A model generated the notes under the pieces. That model was not told the DNA's origin and made no database searches. It was given only the letters and a program-made list of their open reading frames with translations. Source: Eumeta japonica (lineage: Eukaryota > Arthropoda > Insecta > Lepidoptera > Psychidae). From it: DNA of 64,000 nt. A program made the position numbers and the translations under genes. Position 1 is the stretch's first letter; the number at the start of each line of letters is the position of its first letter. The stretch is from positions 372,001 to 436,000 of the forward strand of contig BGZK01000284.1 of NCBI GenBank assembly GCA_005406025.1. Reading direction: 5' to 3'. Positions 24,137-36,279 of this stretch are shown here, one piece after another.

Positions 24137-24560
24137 AACAGATAGCTCAGTGGAGTCACTTCCGACTTCTCAATCCTGCGGACGCAGGTTCGGGACACGT
24201 ACCTCACTGAAAGTACCGAGTACATACTTCGGGGATAGGTGAACACTGCCCGGACGCAACGGCTGTACGCAACGATGGGCTCTCAGCTTGTACGGTCCGT
24301 TGGAGTAAACGCTAACCGTGTGAATACACCGACTATACCGTCTCTGATTACTACATGTCGGATGTAGCATCGCGAAGTTGTTCATTCGTGTTCATTCGTG
24401 TTCATTCTCCGGATTCGGTGCAATAAGCAATTGTCAAATAAACAAGGGTTCGTACTGTGCTAATATGGATAAAGCTACAGTGAACTACTAATGAATATTG
24501 AAATAATTGAAGCTTTATGAACTTAATTTTTGAACCTAAACACCCACATTCATACTGCGT
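24137..24560 (+). mobile_element. tRNA-derived SINE-like element
   Basis: The head has an A-box-like tagctcagtgg (24143-24153) and a B-box-like ggttcgggac (24187-24196) at tRNA spacing. A moderately GC-rich body of about 360 bp follows, with phrases such as gcccggacgcaacggctgta and gcttgtacggtccgttggag. A 10-bp direct repeat (tgttcattcg) occurs three times near 24380-24408. The end near 24560 is an estimate. No protein is encoded; the 71-codon minus frame is incidental. Confidence 0.55.
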
Positions 24561-25670
24561 ATAAAATATATGGTGCGCACTCGCTCATATTTAACGAAAC
24601 AGCAGAAGCAGTTCTACATCGGGGCGCTGACGTGAGCGCTTTGAACATTTTACGCCTTTTTAATCCGAGATCGTCCCCAGCAAACATTTTCTCGCGGGAA
24701 TGAAATATAATCTTTCCGCAAATTGTAAAATCCATGTCTAAAAGTACGGTATATAGAACAGTGAAAAAGATTAAATTCTTTTGAAATCAAATGAAAAATA
24801 ATATTATCGAAAGTTAAACTTACAATAGAGCACCCTTTTCCACAATCACAACTTGTTTATTTTCCTCCATACTCGTCATCCGCCTGACATTCTCTGCCAT
24901 TCCTTTGCCTTCCACGTGTCCATTTTTTAATATTTATTGCCAGTTTCAAAACTTACATTTTAAAATAATTTCGGAATATTAATACACTAAATTAACTCGA
25001 ACCTTAAAAGCTTGAAAAACATTTATTCATAGGAATTAAAATACTCTTCCACGTTAAATTGTAGTCCGTATTAATTTCAAGACAATTTCCTACAATATTT
25101 GTGTATTTCAAGTCTATACTCATTGTACTTTCGAGGGAAGTCATTTCGGACAGACAGACACAGACAGACAAAAAATACCTTTATAGTACATTTGGATAAG
25201 GTATCGAATTCAGTAATGAAAGAAACAGCAAAACCGTAAATTTTCAAATCACAAACAAAACATTTCGATTTCTCTTATTCATCTTGATTAATAACTAGAT
25301 TTAAAAAATAACATTGTTTTTTGTATAAAAAATTATAAGATTTCCTAAAATTAGTTAGAAAGTATTTTTTTGTATTTATTATACAATTTAAAGTTTTGAA
25401 AAAAAAGTCATATAATTACGCTAGTCTGATACGATCACATAATTTGTGACCTTGAAGGAAAAGTTGTAATAATATTTGAGGCCTTTACATCATAAAAGTG
25501 GAAAAATATATTTTCAGAACACAGCATGGAAACCGAATGAGGTACGAAAAATCGTGCTTCACCAGACCGACCGATATTTCTATATCCCGAATAAATAATT
25601 AATGGATTCGCGGTAGGATCACAGGGCTTCACATTACGTATTCATTAATTATCACATCTAAATCGCTATC
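24561..25670. other. AT-rich noncoding stretch
   Basis: No coding signal. A gacagacagacacagacagac run near 25151-25171 is simple sequence of a kind often found in lepidopteran dispersed repeats. Confidence 0.4.
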
Positions 25671-25679
25671 CGTCTACTG

Positions 25680-25885
25680 TATTATAACACGTGCGCCACC
25701 ACACAGAAACTAACGTAACTCGGCCGCCAATACCTAGCAAAAAGTTGTACCGCGTCCCGAACGCCGGCGCAGGGACGGACGGACAAAATTGTAATTGCTA
25801 ATGCGTCCCGGACGAGGCCGGCGCCGTGACACGAGGCGACGGGCGCGCCCGGCAGCCGCCGCCGGGTAATACACAAATGTCGAGG
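25680..25885. other. CpG-rich patch, candidate conserved noncoding element
   Basis: One of the densest CpG patches (cgaacgccggcgcagg, gcgacgggcgcgcccggcag). It contains aaattgtaattgctaatgcg, close in style to caattgtaattaaatcgctg at about 37580. No convincing frame. Confidence 0.4.
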
Positions 25886-26550
25886 AACTTTCTGAACGAG
25901 AATATTTTCAAAAAAATTCTCGCTTCATGTATGAATAAAATACATGAGGAGAGAGAGAGAGGGAGATAACACGTGACCCGGAAGGGCCTCGACGACGCGA
26001 CAGGTTCTCGCTTCGATTGCTGCTACAGTGCGACAACCCTTTAAATTAATTTTGTAGTGCAAGATTTTCGTGCACTCACTTTTAAGGGGGTACTCTGGTA
26101 TCGAGGCAAACAGAAGTCTATATTTGTTTTTTATTTTCAAAACACCGCTTGTGTTTTCTAAAAGTATTAACTACAATCGTCAAACCTCCACATCTTACGA
26201 TCTCAGCATATCTCTTTCGCTTTACTGATATTCATCAATCGTTTCATGCAAGCACGTCGCTTTGAATGTTTTCAAATTTCGGCCCTCATCAATGCCCCGC
26301 CAATTCGGCCTGCATAAGGCTTCTAGGGCGCTCCTGTCGATCCTTTCGTCTCACGCCTTATATATACTTTACTTTCATCGGTGTTACTTTCATCAATGTA
26401 TTTTCATCATTTTATTTTCATTCAACCTCTCTAGATGACCGAATCGTCTCAAGATAGATTTTCTACTATAGTCAATCACTACGACTTGCTACAAATCTCA
26501 CCGTTCCCCTGACGTCACTATTTCTGTGCCCATTTTTCAAAGATATTCAA

Positions 26551-26670
26551 CAAATTCAGAGACACTTTACACATGTTATACAGAGACCACATCTCCATTG
26601 TATTGATTCTACTTTCATTTTTCTTCTGTCACACCCAACTTTCAGCGCCGTGCTCAAAAGTAGGGACCAG
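26551..26670 (-). pseudogene. LINE ORF C-terminal fragment
   Basis: Minus-strand reading from 26670 gives LVPTFEHGAESWV, a TGA stop, then QKKNESRINTMEMWSLYNMC. This matches the segment after the reverse transcriptase that is widespread in lepidopteran LINEs (LVPTLMYGSESW..QKK.ESRINA.EMR.LR.M.GV). Only about 40 codons survive, with one in-frame stop; both flanks are unrelated. It is a dead scrap. A 77-codon frame over the same bases in a different register is a shadow. The family match is from memory but distinctive. Confidence 0.8.
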
Positions 26671-27569
26671 GATTTTATTATGTGAATGGATAGCCAAATG
26701 CCTATATTAAGACAATTTATTCGTTGTTCATAAGAGCAAGCAAGGCCCCATTCACTTGTTTCATACATATACTTTCCTTTCCTTATCACAATTATTTTCG
26801 TTTAGAAACATGTTTATATTTAAGTTCATACCGGTGACTTTCACTTGTGCCAAAACGCAATAATACGTAATACAATTACTTCAATCACGAGAAAAATTTG
26901 AGTTTGATTGTCGCAAAAATACTAATCTTTGTAATCCAATTAAATGGCAAATTTGTAGCCAAGTTTGTAAAAAGATCGAATTGGTCATAAAAATATTTAT
27001 CATCAACTGTGTTTGACTGTGTGCGTTTTATGTTTTTCTACTATAAGTATACCTGATGAAACAATATGACTAGTGAGAGACTTTTAACTTTACTATATCT
27101 TTTAAAATATCCGGGTAAGTCTGCTCATCTATCAGTTTTTTTTTCTATCTTTATCTTACTTACACAGATTTAGATTACATGTTACGTAACTCAGCGCAAA
27201 AAGAGAAAATATTTTTTTACATGTATCGATATTTCTAGAAATTTGAAACAGTAAGATATATAAATACGTGCCAAAGTGGGTCAACTTTACATGTAAAACT
27301 TCCAGCGGGCTAGGTCCCAGACGTGTCTTTCTAGGTCGTGTACCTACACACGTATATGTAACTTGAAAACGTCCGTAAACTGCATGTGTTTACGTGTTGC
27401 TCTATTTTTGTCGGACCCTTTCCGAAAATCAATAAGAGAGCTCGGTCAAGTGCGGGACTCGACATTACGGGTACCGCACCTCGATGAACTATGTTTAAAC
27501 GTACGCATCTGACTTAACCACCTCACTGTTGAGATGTGTAATGTTTTTTAATCGGACTGACGGATTTAG
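26671..27569. other. noncoding stretch with a dispersed-repeat fragment
   Basis: About 27410-27480 holds gctcggtcaagtgcgggact and gggtaccgcacc, which resembles one end of the dispersed repeat seen more completely at 51809-52494 and so is probably a fragment of that family. The rest is AT-rich. Confidence 0.4.
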
Positions 27570-28729
27570 GCTCGTATTAATAAATCGCTCTCACATTAAA
27601 TCTTAAGACTTATATCAAACGATAACATCTCAGCTGTCAATATTAGTTATGGACGAATTAATAAACCAATCCTAAGTCATACTCATATGATGTCTAATTC
27701 AAGTAAAGTATCTGTCAAAAAGAATGAACATTTTATTTCGTCGGAACGAACTAGTAACGTTCCATTATAGGAATAAAATCGAAAAATGACAGTAATACAA
27801 TATAAATGAAAATTATTATATTAATGGCATTATATAATCATTATAAATATTATAATATATTACAATCATAAAAGTCATTATTTTATTGTTATGTTTCAAT
27901 GCATTTAATGCACATATTAGTAAATAATGTTAACTAACGTATTTTTGTATGAATATTTTATTTTGTCGGAACGTAATGTTGTCGTGCGCCATTGGTGCAG
28001 TGTTTATGGTTGTTTATTGTGTTGTGAACTACAAGAGTACATTTTTGAAAAAATTATAGAAGTTAATTAATTTTTTGCTTCCTAGTATTTTTGTGTGCAG
28101 TTATTATTTTATTACTGTAATGGATAAAAAACACATATTCTCAGTATTAGAAAAAAAATCTTTTTTAAGTATCTTAAGCAAATATAAAACAGTCGAATGC
28201 AAGGATACGAGCACTAACACCTTAAATCAAGGCACGTAGCATAGGATCGGATAACACGAGAATATAATTCAAATTCAGATTGTATGTATCAAGTATCATC
28301 GGCAAAATCTGAATAATAATTTTAATGTTTAAAGTATTTAGTTTGACATATATAAAATATACACGAAAATTTCTAAATAATTTTTATATATTTCGAGGTT
28401 TTTAGTCACCGGAGCGAAAAATTCATCTTAAATATCATAATAATCATAATGATTATAGATATCAATATCTTCCATTATTCCCTCTTTTTGTCTATGCTCA
28501 ATCTTAAGTGAACAAATGACCACACTCAGCTGATATTCTTCAATAAAACGTTACTCAAAGAACGCGAGTTACGTTTATTAATCCGTCAATACACAGATGT
28601 CATTTGACAGCACTCCGCTGATATGTGTTACCACAAACCGAACTTAAGTAACGTTTATTAATGAGCAACAGATCTTAAAACTGTACTGAATACAACTTTT
28701 AGAGATAAGATCGATTTATTAATACGAGC
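27570..28729. mobile_element. candidate non-autonomous inverted-repeat element
   Basis: gctcgtattaataaatcg plus four bases at 27570-27591 recurs inverted at 28708-28729, 21 of 22 pairs matching. Between them, AT-rich DNA carries further ttaataaac / gtttattaat motifs near both ends (27652, 28574, 28651), which resembles subterminal repeats of a MITE. No coding capacity. Target duplication not identified. Confidence 0.5.
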
Positions 28730-30735
28730 ATTAGACCTTAAGTCCCCCCACGCCGGTGCAGTGCTAGTCGAGGACCGCTAACGACAGTCATCACCAATGC
28801 GGTGTTAACGTCTGTGGCCAACGGCTTAACTTGGCATCCAAGGCACTCAATGGTTTAATTTGCTTAAATTAAAAAGTCATCGCTCAATCTAACCAGAATT
28901 GAATACGGTACCATATGATAATTTAATTTGATATAATTTATTAATATTTTTAAATAGTTCTAAAACTGTCTGTTATTTTTCTAAATGTTTATTTGTTTCG
29001 AAACGTATAATGAAGTAATATAGCATTTTGAATTTTTTATTGAAAGATTACAGAAAGAGTTGATTTTATTATTCTTTACACGTTAAAATCTATAATGACT
29101 AAAAATTTCCGTTCGTACACTAAAAGCTGCATGCGTTGGAATGTCCTTGTTTTATTTTTTATGGTATCGGAGCACTTTTAAATTGAAACCATTAAGTTAG
29201 GTTATTTATAAAACATGTTACACAATTCTTGCAAATATCAGTTGAATCCAAAGCGTATTTTTACATTCAACTTCTTAGAACCGACCGAATTAAATATGAC
29301 ATTGAATAATCGTCTACATCCGAGCTTTTGGGCTGAAGCCACTTTTTCATTGATGCGTATCTTTTTTATTTAATTCAAAAATTATGTTATATTATGTATT
29401 TAGAAAATATACTAATAGGCAAGAACTAAATTTAAAAAAATATTATATATTAGTATAGACCCGTCATACTACACTTGAAAATTGAAACGCATTAAATTTA
29501 TCTTTCTGTTTTATCGCCACGCACCGTCTAAAATAAACTGATTATAATGAAGGGCAAAAAATGAAATGAGCTTTATTTAAAAACAACTTTCCGTTGTCTT
29601 ACATAAGTTAGTTAAACTATTAAAGAAATATTACAGGAACCGAGGAGAGCCCGGCAGAGATCAAAGGCAGTTTCAGATTAAAAGCTTCCAAGCAATTTAA
29701 CTTTTTAAAGCTCCCCGAGGCTGTTATTAAATTTATAAATTCCTTAAAGCTATTTACCGATAAATTGCAATTTTATATGTTGCTCATTAGGATACCAGTT
29801 ACATCATTTTTGGTTCTCTTTGTCCAATTTCAATATTAATGTCTAATATGCGACTGTACATCTTCTTAAAAAATCAATAGAAATCATTTACTCAGATTTC
29901 ATTTAATTTTGAGAAGAACCCTCGTAAACACCTAATACCCAAGATTAATTACAGCTAGATAAAAACACTATAAAAGTTCCAGTACAAAATACATAAACTA
30001 TTTTTAAACGTTAATAATTAGAAGATGTGTTTTCTATGTTTCTAGTCCATTTGTAAAGCTACACAATCCCATTTGATTATTAATAAGTATAAAAAAGCTG
30101 AAATAACGACGTAGATGATATATGAAGTAAATACAGTAAGTCGTTGTAAAGACTTTTGTTTATGGTGTAAATCATTAGATTAACATTACACGTACAATGA
30201 CATTACAGATTTGTAATTTTAGCCTATCATAGCTTACTACACGTTGAAGGTCCCTTAGCACACGCACACCTGAATTCGCTATATAGAGTTTATTGTAAAA
30301 ATTTTTTTTCATTTACATTTCGTAATAGAACCGTACTAAGCAAATAATTTCATCATTTTTATTTCTTAGTACGTAGTTAAAATTTGGCTGATTAATTTAA
30401 TGACTTTGCCATCATGGTATGAAAAAAATGTTGCCTAAACAATTCTATATAAAAGCTGAATTTTAAGTTGACGCTTAAAGACAACCAATCGTATTCAATT
30501 TCAACTTAGTGACGTTTGACGTTAACGTGAAACTAGAATTATCAATTTTTTAAGAAGTGAAGGTTAAGCAAATTCAATATCTTTCATTTAAATGCGCTAT
30601 TGTTTCAGAGAACGGGGAAAATAATGCCCGCAAGCTTTAAGAACGCGAATTATTATCAGAAACGGAACAACTTATGTATTGCTTTACGTACGCAAAAATA
30701 GTAGTTTATTTTTTCCATTTTTCACAATTTTCAGC
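28730..30735. other. AT-rich noncoding stretch
   Basis: About 28740-28860 is less AT-rich (ccacgccggtgcagtgctag) and may be an old repeat related to 46850-46925. No gene seen. Confidence 0.4.
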
Positions 30736-30739
30736 CGTC

Positions 30740-31010
30740 TCCTACGAAAGAGGAGCGATGGCGATCGGAAAATCAATTCTATACTAACCTGCAAAAAAGC
30801 GGGCCCTGAAGCAGGACGGTCGAAATGTAACAACAGATTTAACGGAAACCGACGGAGTTAACAAGTTATCACTTCGTTCGGCGGGAACGCGGGGCTGGCG
30901 GGGCGGAGGGGGGTGTTAAGGGGGCGCCGAATTAAGTCGAGACTTCGGCTTGACCCAAATGCACCATCGGTTAAGAAGAGATGAGCAAAATGTTGCCACT
31001 CGGCGCCGGT
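30740..31010. other. CpG/GC-rich patch, candidate conserved noncoding element
   Basis: Dense GC around 30880-30930 (ggcggggcggaggggggtg). No convincing frame; the 60- and 84-codon frames nearby are unremarkable. Confidence 0.35.
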
Positions 31011-31474
31011 GGTGAAATTTCAAGTGTCCACATTTACATAGCTCGCGAAAAGGGCGTTCTAAAAGGTGACAAGAGTACGGTGACATGTAACTCGGGGACA
31101 GCGGAAGATACGAGTGATAGGGACAACACGAAAATTAATATTTTAGACTTACATTACTTTGGGCACACCGTACGCAAATGGCGTGCAACGAACAATCGAC
31201 GCCGTCTAGTTAACTGTCAAAGAAATATCAACTGAGCTCACTGATATGGTGAAATAATGATAAAAATTATCTTTTTAGCCTAAATCAGGATTAAAAATGG
31301 AAAGAAATAATGAAACTTTACAATAATGTAAATTAATTTAGGGAGTTTCTGGGGAAAAATTAACATTCAAGTTCTTCATACTTATTAATATTCATACTAT
31401 ACATACATATACATACATATTATTATTCATACTTATAAGTTATTCATACTTAAGGAAAATACCAATGACTGATT

Positions 31475-31930
31475 GACTGACTGACCCATCACGAGATCAC
31501 GAAACTATAGATTCTATTTACTTGGAAATTGGTATAGCAAGTCTTTTCGGGACGTAAACACTCGCTAAGAACGGATTTTACACAAATATGTACTATTAAA
31601 AAATCATCGTTTTATGGAAACTGCAAAACTATGGGTCCGAGTGACTTGAACTTCTTGAGATGTAGACGCTCACTAATAACGGTTTTTCTTATTAAAAAAA
31701 AATTTCTACACGAACGGAGGCGCGGGCAAAAGGTAGTCTATAAATACTCACACATGACGAGATCTCGAAAAGCAATATCTAATTCAGACAAAAATTGGTT
31801 GGATGATAAGGTAAAACCTGTTAAAAAATATTTTTTTAATACGCTTTTTAATCGCGGTGAAAGGGGGACTTAATTTTGTATGAAATTTTTTTATGTAGTG
31901 AGGTTTGACTATTAAGGAATAAGTTTGGGA
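31475..31930 (+). repeat. dispersed repeat with internal duplication
   Basis: It starts in gactgactga-type simple repeat (about 31470-31485). Then gacgtaaacactcgctaaga (about 31551) and gatgtagacgctcactaata (about 31659) repeat the same phrase about 108 bp apart. Further on come gtgaaagggggacttaattttg and tatgaaattttttta. The phrase order is familiar from abundant lepidopteran repeats; a related ttttgtatgaaacttttt phrase recurs at 63771 and 63905. Confidence 0.6.
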
Positions 31931-32210
31931 GTGACAGCGAGATCTCTCCATATAAAGGAGTAGGGAACACGTTATACGTCTACACGAGCGAAGCCGGAGT
32001 GCATGGCTAGCACATAGTCTGCTGTTATCTCGGTTCTATCACCTGCGGCATCGTAAAACAGAGTAGATTGGAAACAGTGCAGCAATGAAAACCGAAGTGT
32101 CCGTCTCGGCCCCACTCGAAACCATATAAACGTTTATGCATTGTGTGTATAGGTACGTTATATTCTATACGTATATAACATACTTTTATTATTTATATAT
32201 ATATATTAAT

Positions 32211-32242
32211 GAATTTATACTTGTATATATAAGTATAAATTC
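32211..32242. repeat. short hairpin, 12-bp arms
   Basis: gaatttatactt at 32211-32222 is exactly complementary to 32231-32242, with loop gtatatat. It lies in a TA-rich region. Confidence 0.8.
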
Positions 32243-32694
32243 GTTTGTTGAACATATATATACAATATGGTATATATTTAATAAACGAAATCCTATCGCG
32301 CTAGGTGTTCGTAGCGCGCGTCGTGAGAACACTTCTATTATCGAGATTTAGCTTTAGATATGTTTCTATTTGTTTGGTTGTCACTTTTAGAAGTGCTTAG
32401 TGACTATTTTGTGACTCAACTTACTCAAACTGGAGCAAAAATAATATAGGAAAGTATAATTAAAACACTTACATACGGACACATTTTTTAATTATATATA
32501 TTAAAAATATCAGAAGTGAAATCTTGGGAAAATTAAACTGCAAGAAAATGAGACGGTCAATATCAGGACTAGATTGATTATATATTTATTATAATATGGG
32601 TACCAAATGCAATATTATTTTTCATTTTATTATTTAAGTTCAATGTTTTCAATTTGAACAGATACAAAAAGCAGGTGCATGTAAGCACATATAC

Positions 32695-32792
32695 CTCTTT
32701 CTCTCGCATTCTATTTCATTTCATATTTTATCTCATTCTCTCGCAGACATTCTATTTCATCTCACATTCTATCTCATTCTCTCGCACGCTAG
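32695..32792. repeat. minisatellite, ~40-bp unit
   Basis: The phrase ttctctcgca begins three times (about 32698, 32736 and 32777), each followed by attctatttcat- and tatctcat-type text. About 2.3 units, pyrimidine-rich. Confidence 0.75.
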
Positions 32793-33822
32793 ATCCTATA
32801 GATGGTTGTCTCTGTTTACTGTCGTTTTTTCGTTTCATCGAGTTTCAAAATCACAACGGTGCTAAAGAAATTTTCACTTCCGAAAGTTACTCTCCCGCTA
32901 TGCTCAGATGAGCATAAATAGTTATTTATCATATCAAATCACTACATATTCACTATTTATTATTGCTAATCACGATTATTAATATCAGCTTTCCTCAAAT
33001 ATTACCATTTTGTGTTTATGACTGTCATCGTTTTCTGTATAGTATCGCTAAATAAAAGCATTAATGGTTGTCGGTATTGAATTCATTAATATTATGTAGG
33101 TATTGCTTCCTGAAAAATGATGAAACTTCTCCTGTCAGCGGTGTGAGGACCGATGACGATACCGCAATACAAATTCAAAAAATACAATATTTGAATGAAT
33201 AACGGCCAGGACAAGCCCCGAGAAACGGAATTGGCAACTGAATAAAAATTAGCATTCAATCAAATCAAACTATATTGAAAAACCGCGAGAACATAGCAAA
33301 ATACAGGATTAAAATACAATTGGGGATTGATACCGAATCTAGTGTCAAAATTAACAGTGAGATTGAAGGTAGGAACTTAGACGGAACATATGTCAAAGAT
33401 GAAGACATTCACTCCCGTGTCCATGTGGATGTAACAGCGAGCAAAAACTAATTTAATATAATAAAAAAATAATATTCAAATATAAAAAAATATTATTTAA
33501 TAAATAATATAAAAAAAAATAATATTCTATATGATTTGAAAGTAATAACTGTGACGATTAATTACAAATGTACGGGCCAAGCCGGCGTCGACCGATAAAA
33601 TTAAGGTCCCATCTTTTCGAAAAAAGTTTTCCATTGATGAAAGGGTCCGTCCTACATTTTTGTAAGTTTGAAGTGTTTAACATCAAGAGCGAAATGCAAA
33701 ATATAAAGCTGTAAGTTACAATGCCTTATACCGACCAGTAGCACATAATTGTGTTATTTTCTTACTGGTACGTACTACTTATAAACTTTTAACGAGCGCA
33801 CACAAGCACACGTTTCTTTATT

Positions 33823-33878
33823 AACGTTCAGTGGTAAAGATAACGCTACAGCTAATGTTATCTTTACCACAGAACGTT
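33823..33878. repeat. hairpin, 22-bp arms with one mismatch
   Basis: aacgttc plus gtggtaaagataac (33823-33844, with one unpaired A) is complementary to 33857-33878; the loop is 12 nt. It lies about 50 bases before the long palindrome at 33927. Confidence 0.9.
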
Positions 33879-33926
33879 TAAACGTGTAAATAGATATTTA
33901 GCCAGTGTTTTATAATAATAATATAT

Positions 33927-33996
33927 ATAATATAAATAGATGGCCCCAATATATTATATATATATATAATATATTGGGGCCATCTATTTATATTAT
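33927..33996. repeat. 70-bp perfect palindrome
   Basis: Centred between 33961 and 33962, all 35 pairs match with no spacer. The core is tggccccaatatatt and its complement. Immediately after (34003-34019), ggggccacctatttatatt repeats part of the right arm directly with one change, so the area has been duplicated more than once. Probably a fold-back element or replication-derived inverted duplication. Confidence 0.95.
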
Positions 33997-34020
33997 TATA
34001 TAGGGGCCACCTATTTATAT

Positions 34021-34889
34021 TCTATAGGACTGACACTACTAGTTGTGCTGAAAATTGCAGACATCGCTTATACGAGCTATAAACTGTTTGAAGCAACTGT
34101 ATAAAGATAAATTTCAAGCCATATTAAATTATACATGAGCATTTAACACATTTCTAAAGACCTATCTGACATTATTCCAGACAGACATATGAAAGCCTAC
34201 TGCAATTTTTTTAAGGTCATTTACCAAATTATAAGGTGGTATACATCCCACATCTGATCTACAAATTTATTAAAACACATAAAAAGATAGTTTAATTGTA
34301 AAGCTAAAAGAAATAGATGTACAAACAGACCGACGCAAGTGATAGAACAATAAGGGTTATATGCCTTAGGCTACAGAACTCTAAAATGTAAGAGAACACT
34401 TGATAAAGTTAGTCAATAGGCCTATAGCATGCTACCTCCAATCATATCATGTTATTTGAAATGCATGACAATTTAAAATATCCATTTTTTATGCGCCAGA
34501 TTTATACTTGTTATGTCAATAAATATTGATACAAAATGTTGAAAAGATATGAACATATATCTGACTCAAGCCAAATAAACTAATTTTATGGGCAATATAG
34601 AAAAACAGTGCTGGTAAGGTGATGAATACTCTTGAAGATTTTTAATAAAGTTAACTTAAATAATTTCCTCTACGCTCGGTCCTTGACGATTTCAACGTTT
34701 TAGTGTCAAAGGTCGCTAGCTGTCAATCCGCATTGGGCCAGTGCAGAGAGCTGAGGAGAGATGTAACTTTAACCTCAATCTGAAATGGAGTATTGTGGGG
34801 GAATAATGCTTTCGACTGATCTGTATAGATCGGTCTATACCTGATACTACAAAAAATATGAAGTTTAAGACCCTCGTTAACGCTAATGG
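34021..34889. other. noncoding stretch
   Basis: No coding signal. atccgcattgggccagtgca at about 34727 resembles LINE tail sequence, too short to classify. Confidence 0.4.
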
Positions 34890-35085
34890 CGCAATTCGTT
34901 CTTAACGAATCCGTTGCCGCGTACCTTTCGAAGAGGGAAAATAAAAAAAGACGCATCTGCGTTCTGTACCCTTAATTACAGGCCGTCCGCGAAACCCCGC
35001 GACAGGCCGCCTGACGAATTAGTCGGCGAAAGGTGCAAAAAAGGCTTTCGACGGAACGTAAAATACGAATCGGCTAGCGGCTACT
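34890..35085. other. CpG-rich patch, candidate conserved noncoding element
   Basis: CpG-dense. It contains aattacaggccgtc at 34974-34987, identical to 6721-6734. A 62-codon frame here is Arg-rich from CpG content and not convincing. Confidence 0.4.
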
Positions 35086-35158
35086 TTTACCAATGCTATT
35101 AGCGACGGCTGAAAACTTAGCATTCTCATTTATAAGTACAACTATTGCTGTAAATGCA

Positions 35159-35197
35159 ATGGCTGAAGTTACATGATAAACATGTAACCTCAGCCAT
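35159..35197. repeat. hairpin, 17-bp arms with one mismatch
   Basis: atggctgaagttacatg (35159-35175) pairs with 35181-35197 except for one A/C position; loop ataaa. Confidence 0.9.
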
Positions 35198-35411
35198 GTA
35201 TTCGTATATGCGAGGTGCTACATTAGTATATAGACGGTAAAAAAGACAGACACTTTGAAACTTATGCATTCAAGGTGTTAATGTAGATATGGAATGAAAA
35301 TCTAGGCAATAAAAAAAATACTCCTTTCTTGAGACTAATTAAATTACACCACGAAACACTTGTCATACTTCCTTTATATCATTGAATACTTTTTCTATAT
35401 ATCGGAAAATA

Positions 35412-35671
35412 GGTGATTACCGCCGCCCATGGACAACCGTATTCTCACAAGAGTCACCAGTGCATTGTCAGCTTCTTGGGAAGGAATAGGATGTCTGATG
35501 GAGGAGGAGTGAGCTCATGAAGGGAGCGAGTGAGCCACCGGAAAACTCGGTCACTGAACGGAAAGCAACAGTGGAAGCTGCTACCTCACTTCTGTATTCT
35601 GTGAGAGTATGATAGTCGACCTGTCGAGCCGGCCCATTTTCGTGCTGCAGCCTAGTTGGCCACAGCGTGAC
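35412..35671 (+). repeat. dispersed repeat family copy A
   Basis: It opens with gccgcccatggacaac and an agagtcaccagtgcat phrase, has ttgggaaggaatagga, and later tctgtgagagtatgata and gagccggcccatttt. Copies B (37879), C (47990, minus) and D (23857, minus) share these phrases in order. Widespread type in Lepidoptera from memory; mechanism of spread not evident. Confidence 0.75.
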
Positions 35672-36279
35672 ATTTGTATTCTACTTATTTTTTAGATATA
35701 GTTCAAATTTTCAATTTTATTAGCATTAGCATTACTTTCGCCATTGCGTCAAAGTCCTCATCCGTAATTTTTCTATATGCCCGTTAATAAAACGACACTT
35801 AAGTCAACGGTCGTGAGTAAGTCGATTTCTGAGTAATGGTCGAATGTTTAAATGTGTTTAAACGAACGGTTATTGTTAACACAATCGAAAAATGCATTTT
35901 CAACGATTTACATAACTCAAGAAAAGCGCTGTGTAAGCCGTTTTATACAGCGATGTAAAATTAATCTGTGAAAATATTAAATGTTTAACAAAATTTTATA
36001 AAACAATTTATGATTCACAGCAATGTTTTTAACTATTCACTGCCATATGGACTCAATATGCGCGTTTCGGTCCGCGCAAAATCCTTTCGTAGGATTAAAA
36101 GAAAATTTTTGCTGAAACGGAATAGTGCCCGGGTCGTAATTGAAATAGTGAATGATTAGTGATCGAGAGTGGGTGTAGTTAATTTTTATGTTCTTTGAAA
36201 TCGACATAACGAGCAATTTAATCATATCAAAAATCATTATTTACAAAAAATTGTAGTGTATTGTAATTACTTATTACTA

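Noticed and set aside
24381..24412. CRISPR-like array from the tgttcattcg repeats
   Set aside because: Only three 10-bp direct tandem units without spacers, inside a SINE-like element of a eukaryote.
33823..33878. Possible fourth double hairpin
   Set aside because: Only one hairpin with a 12-nt loop; the equal-loop layout is not present.
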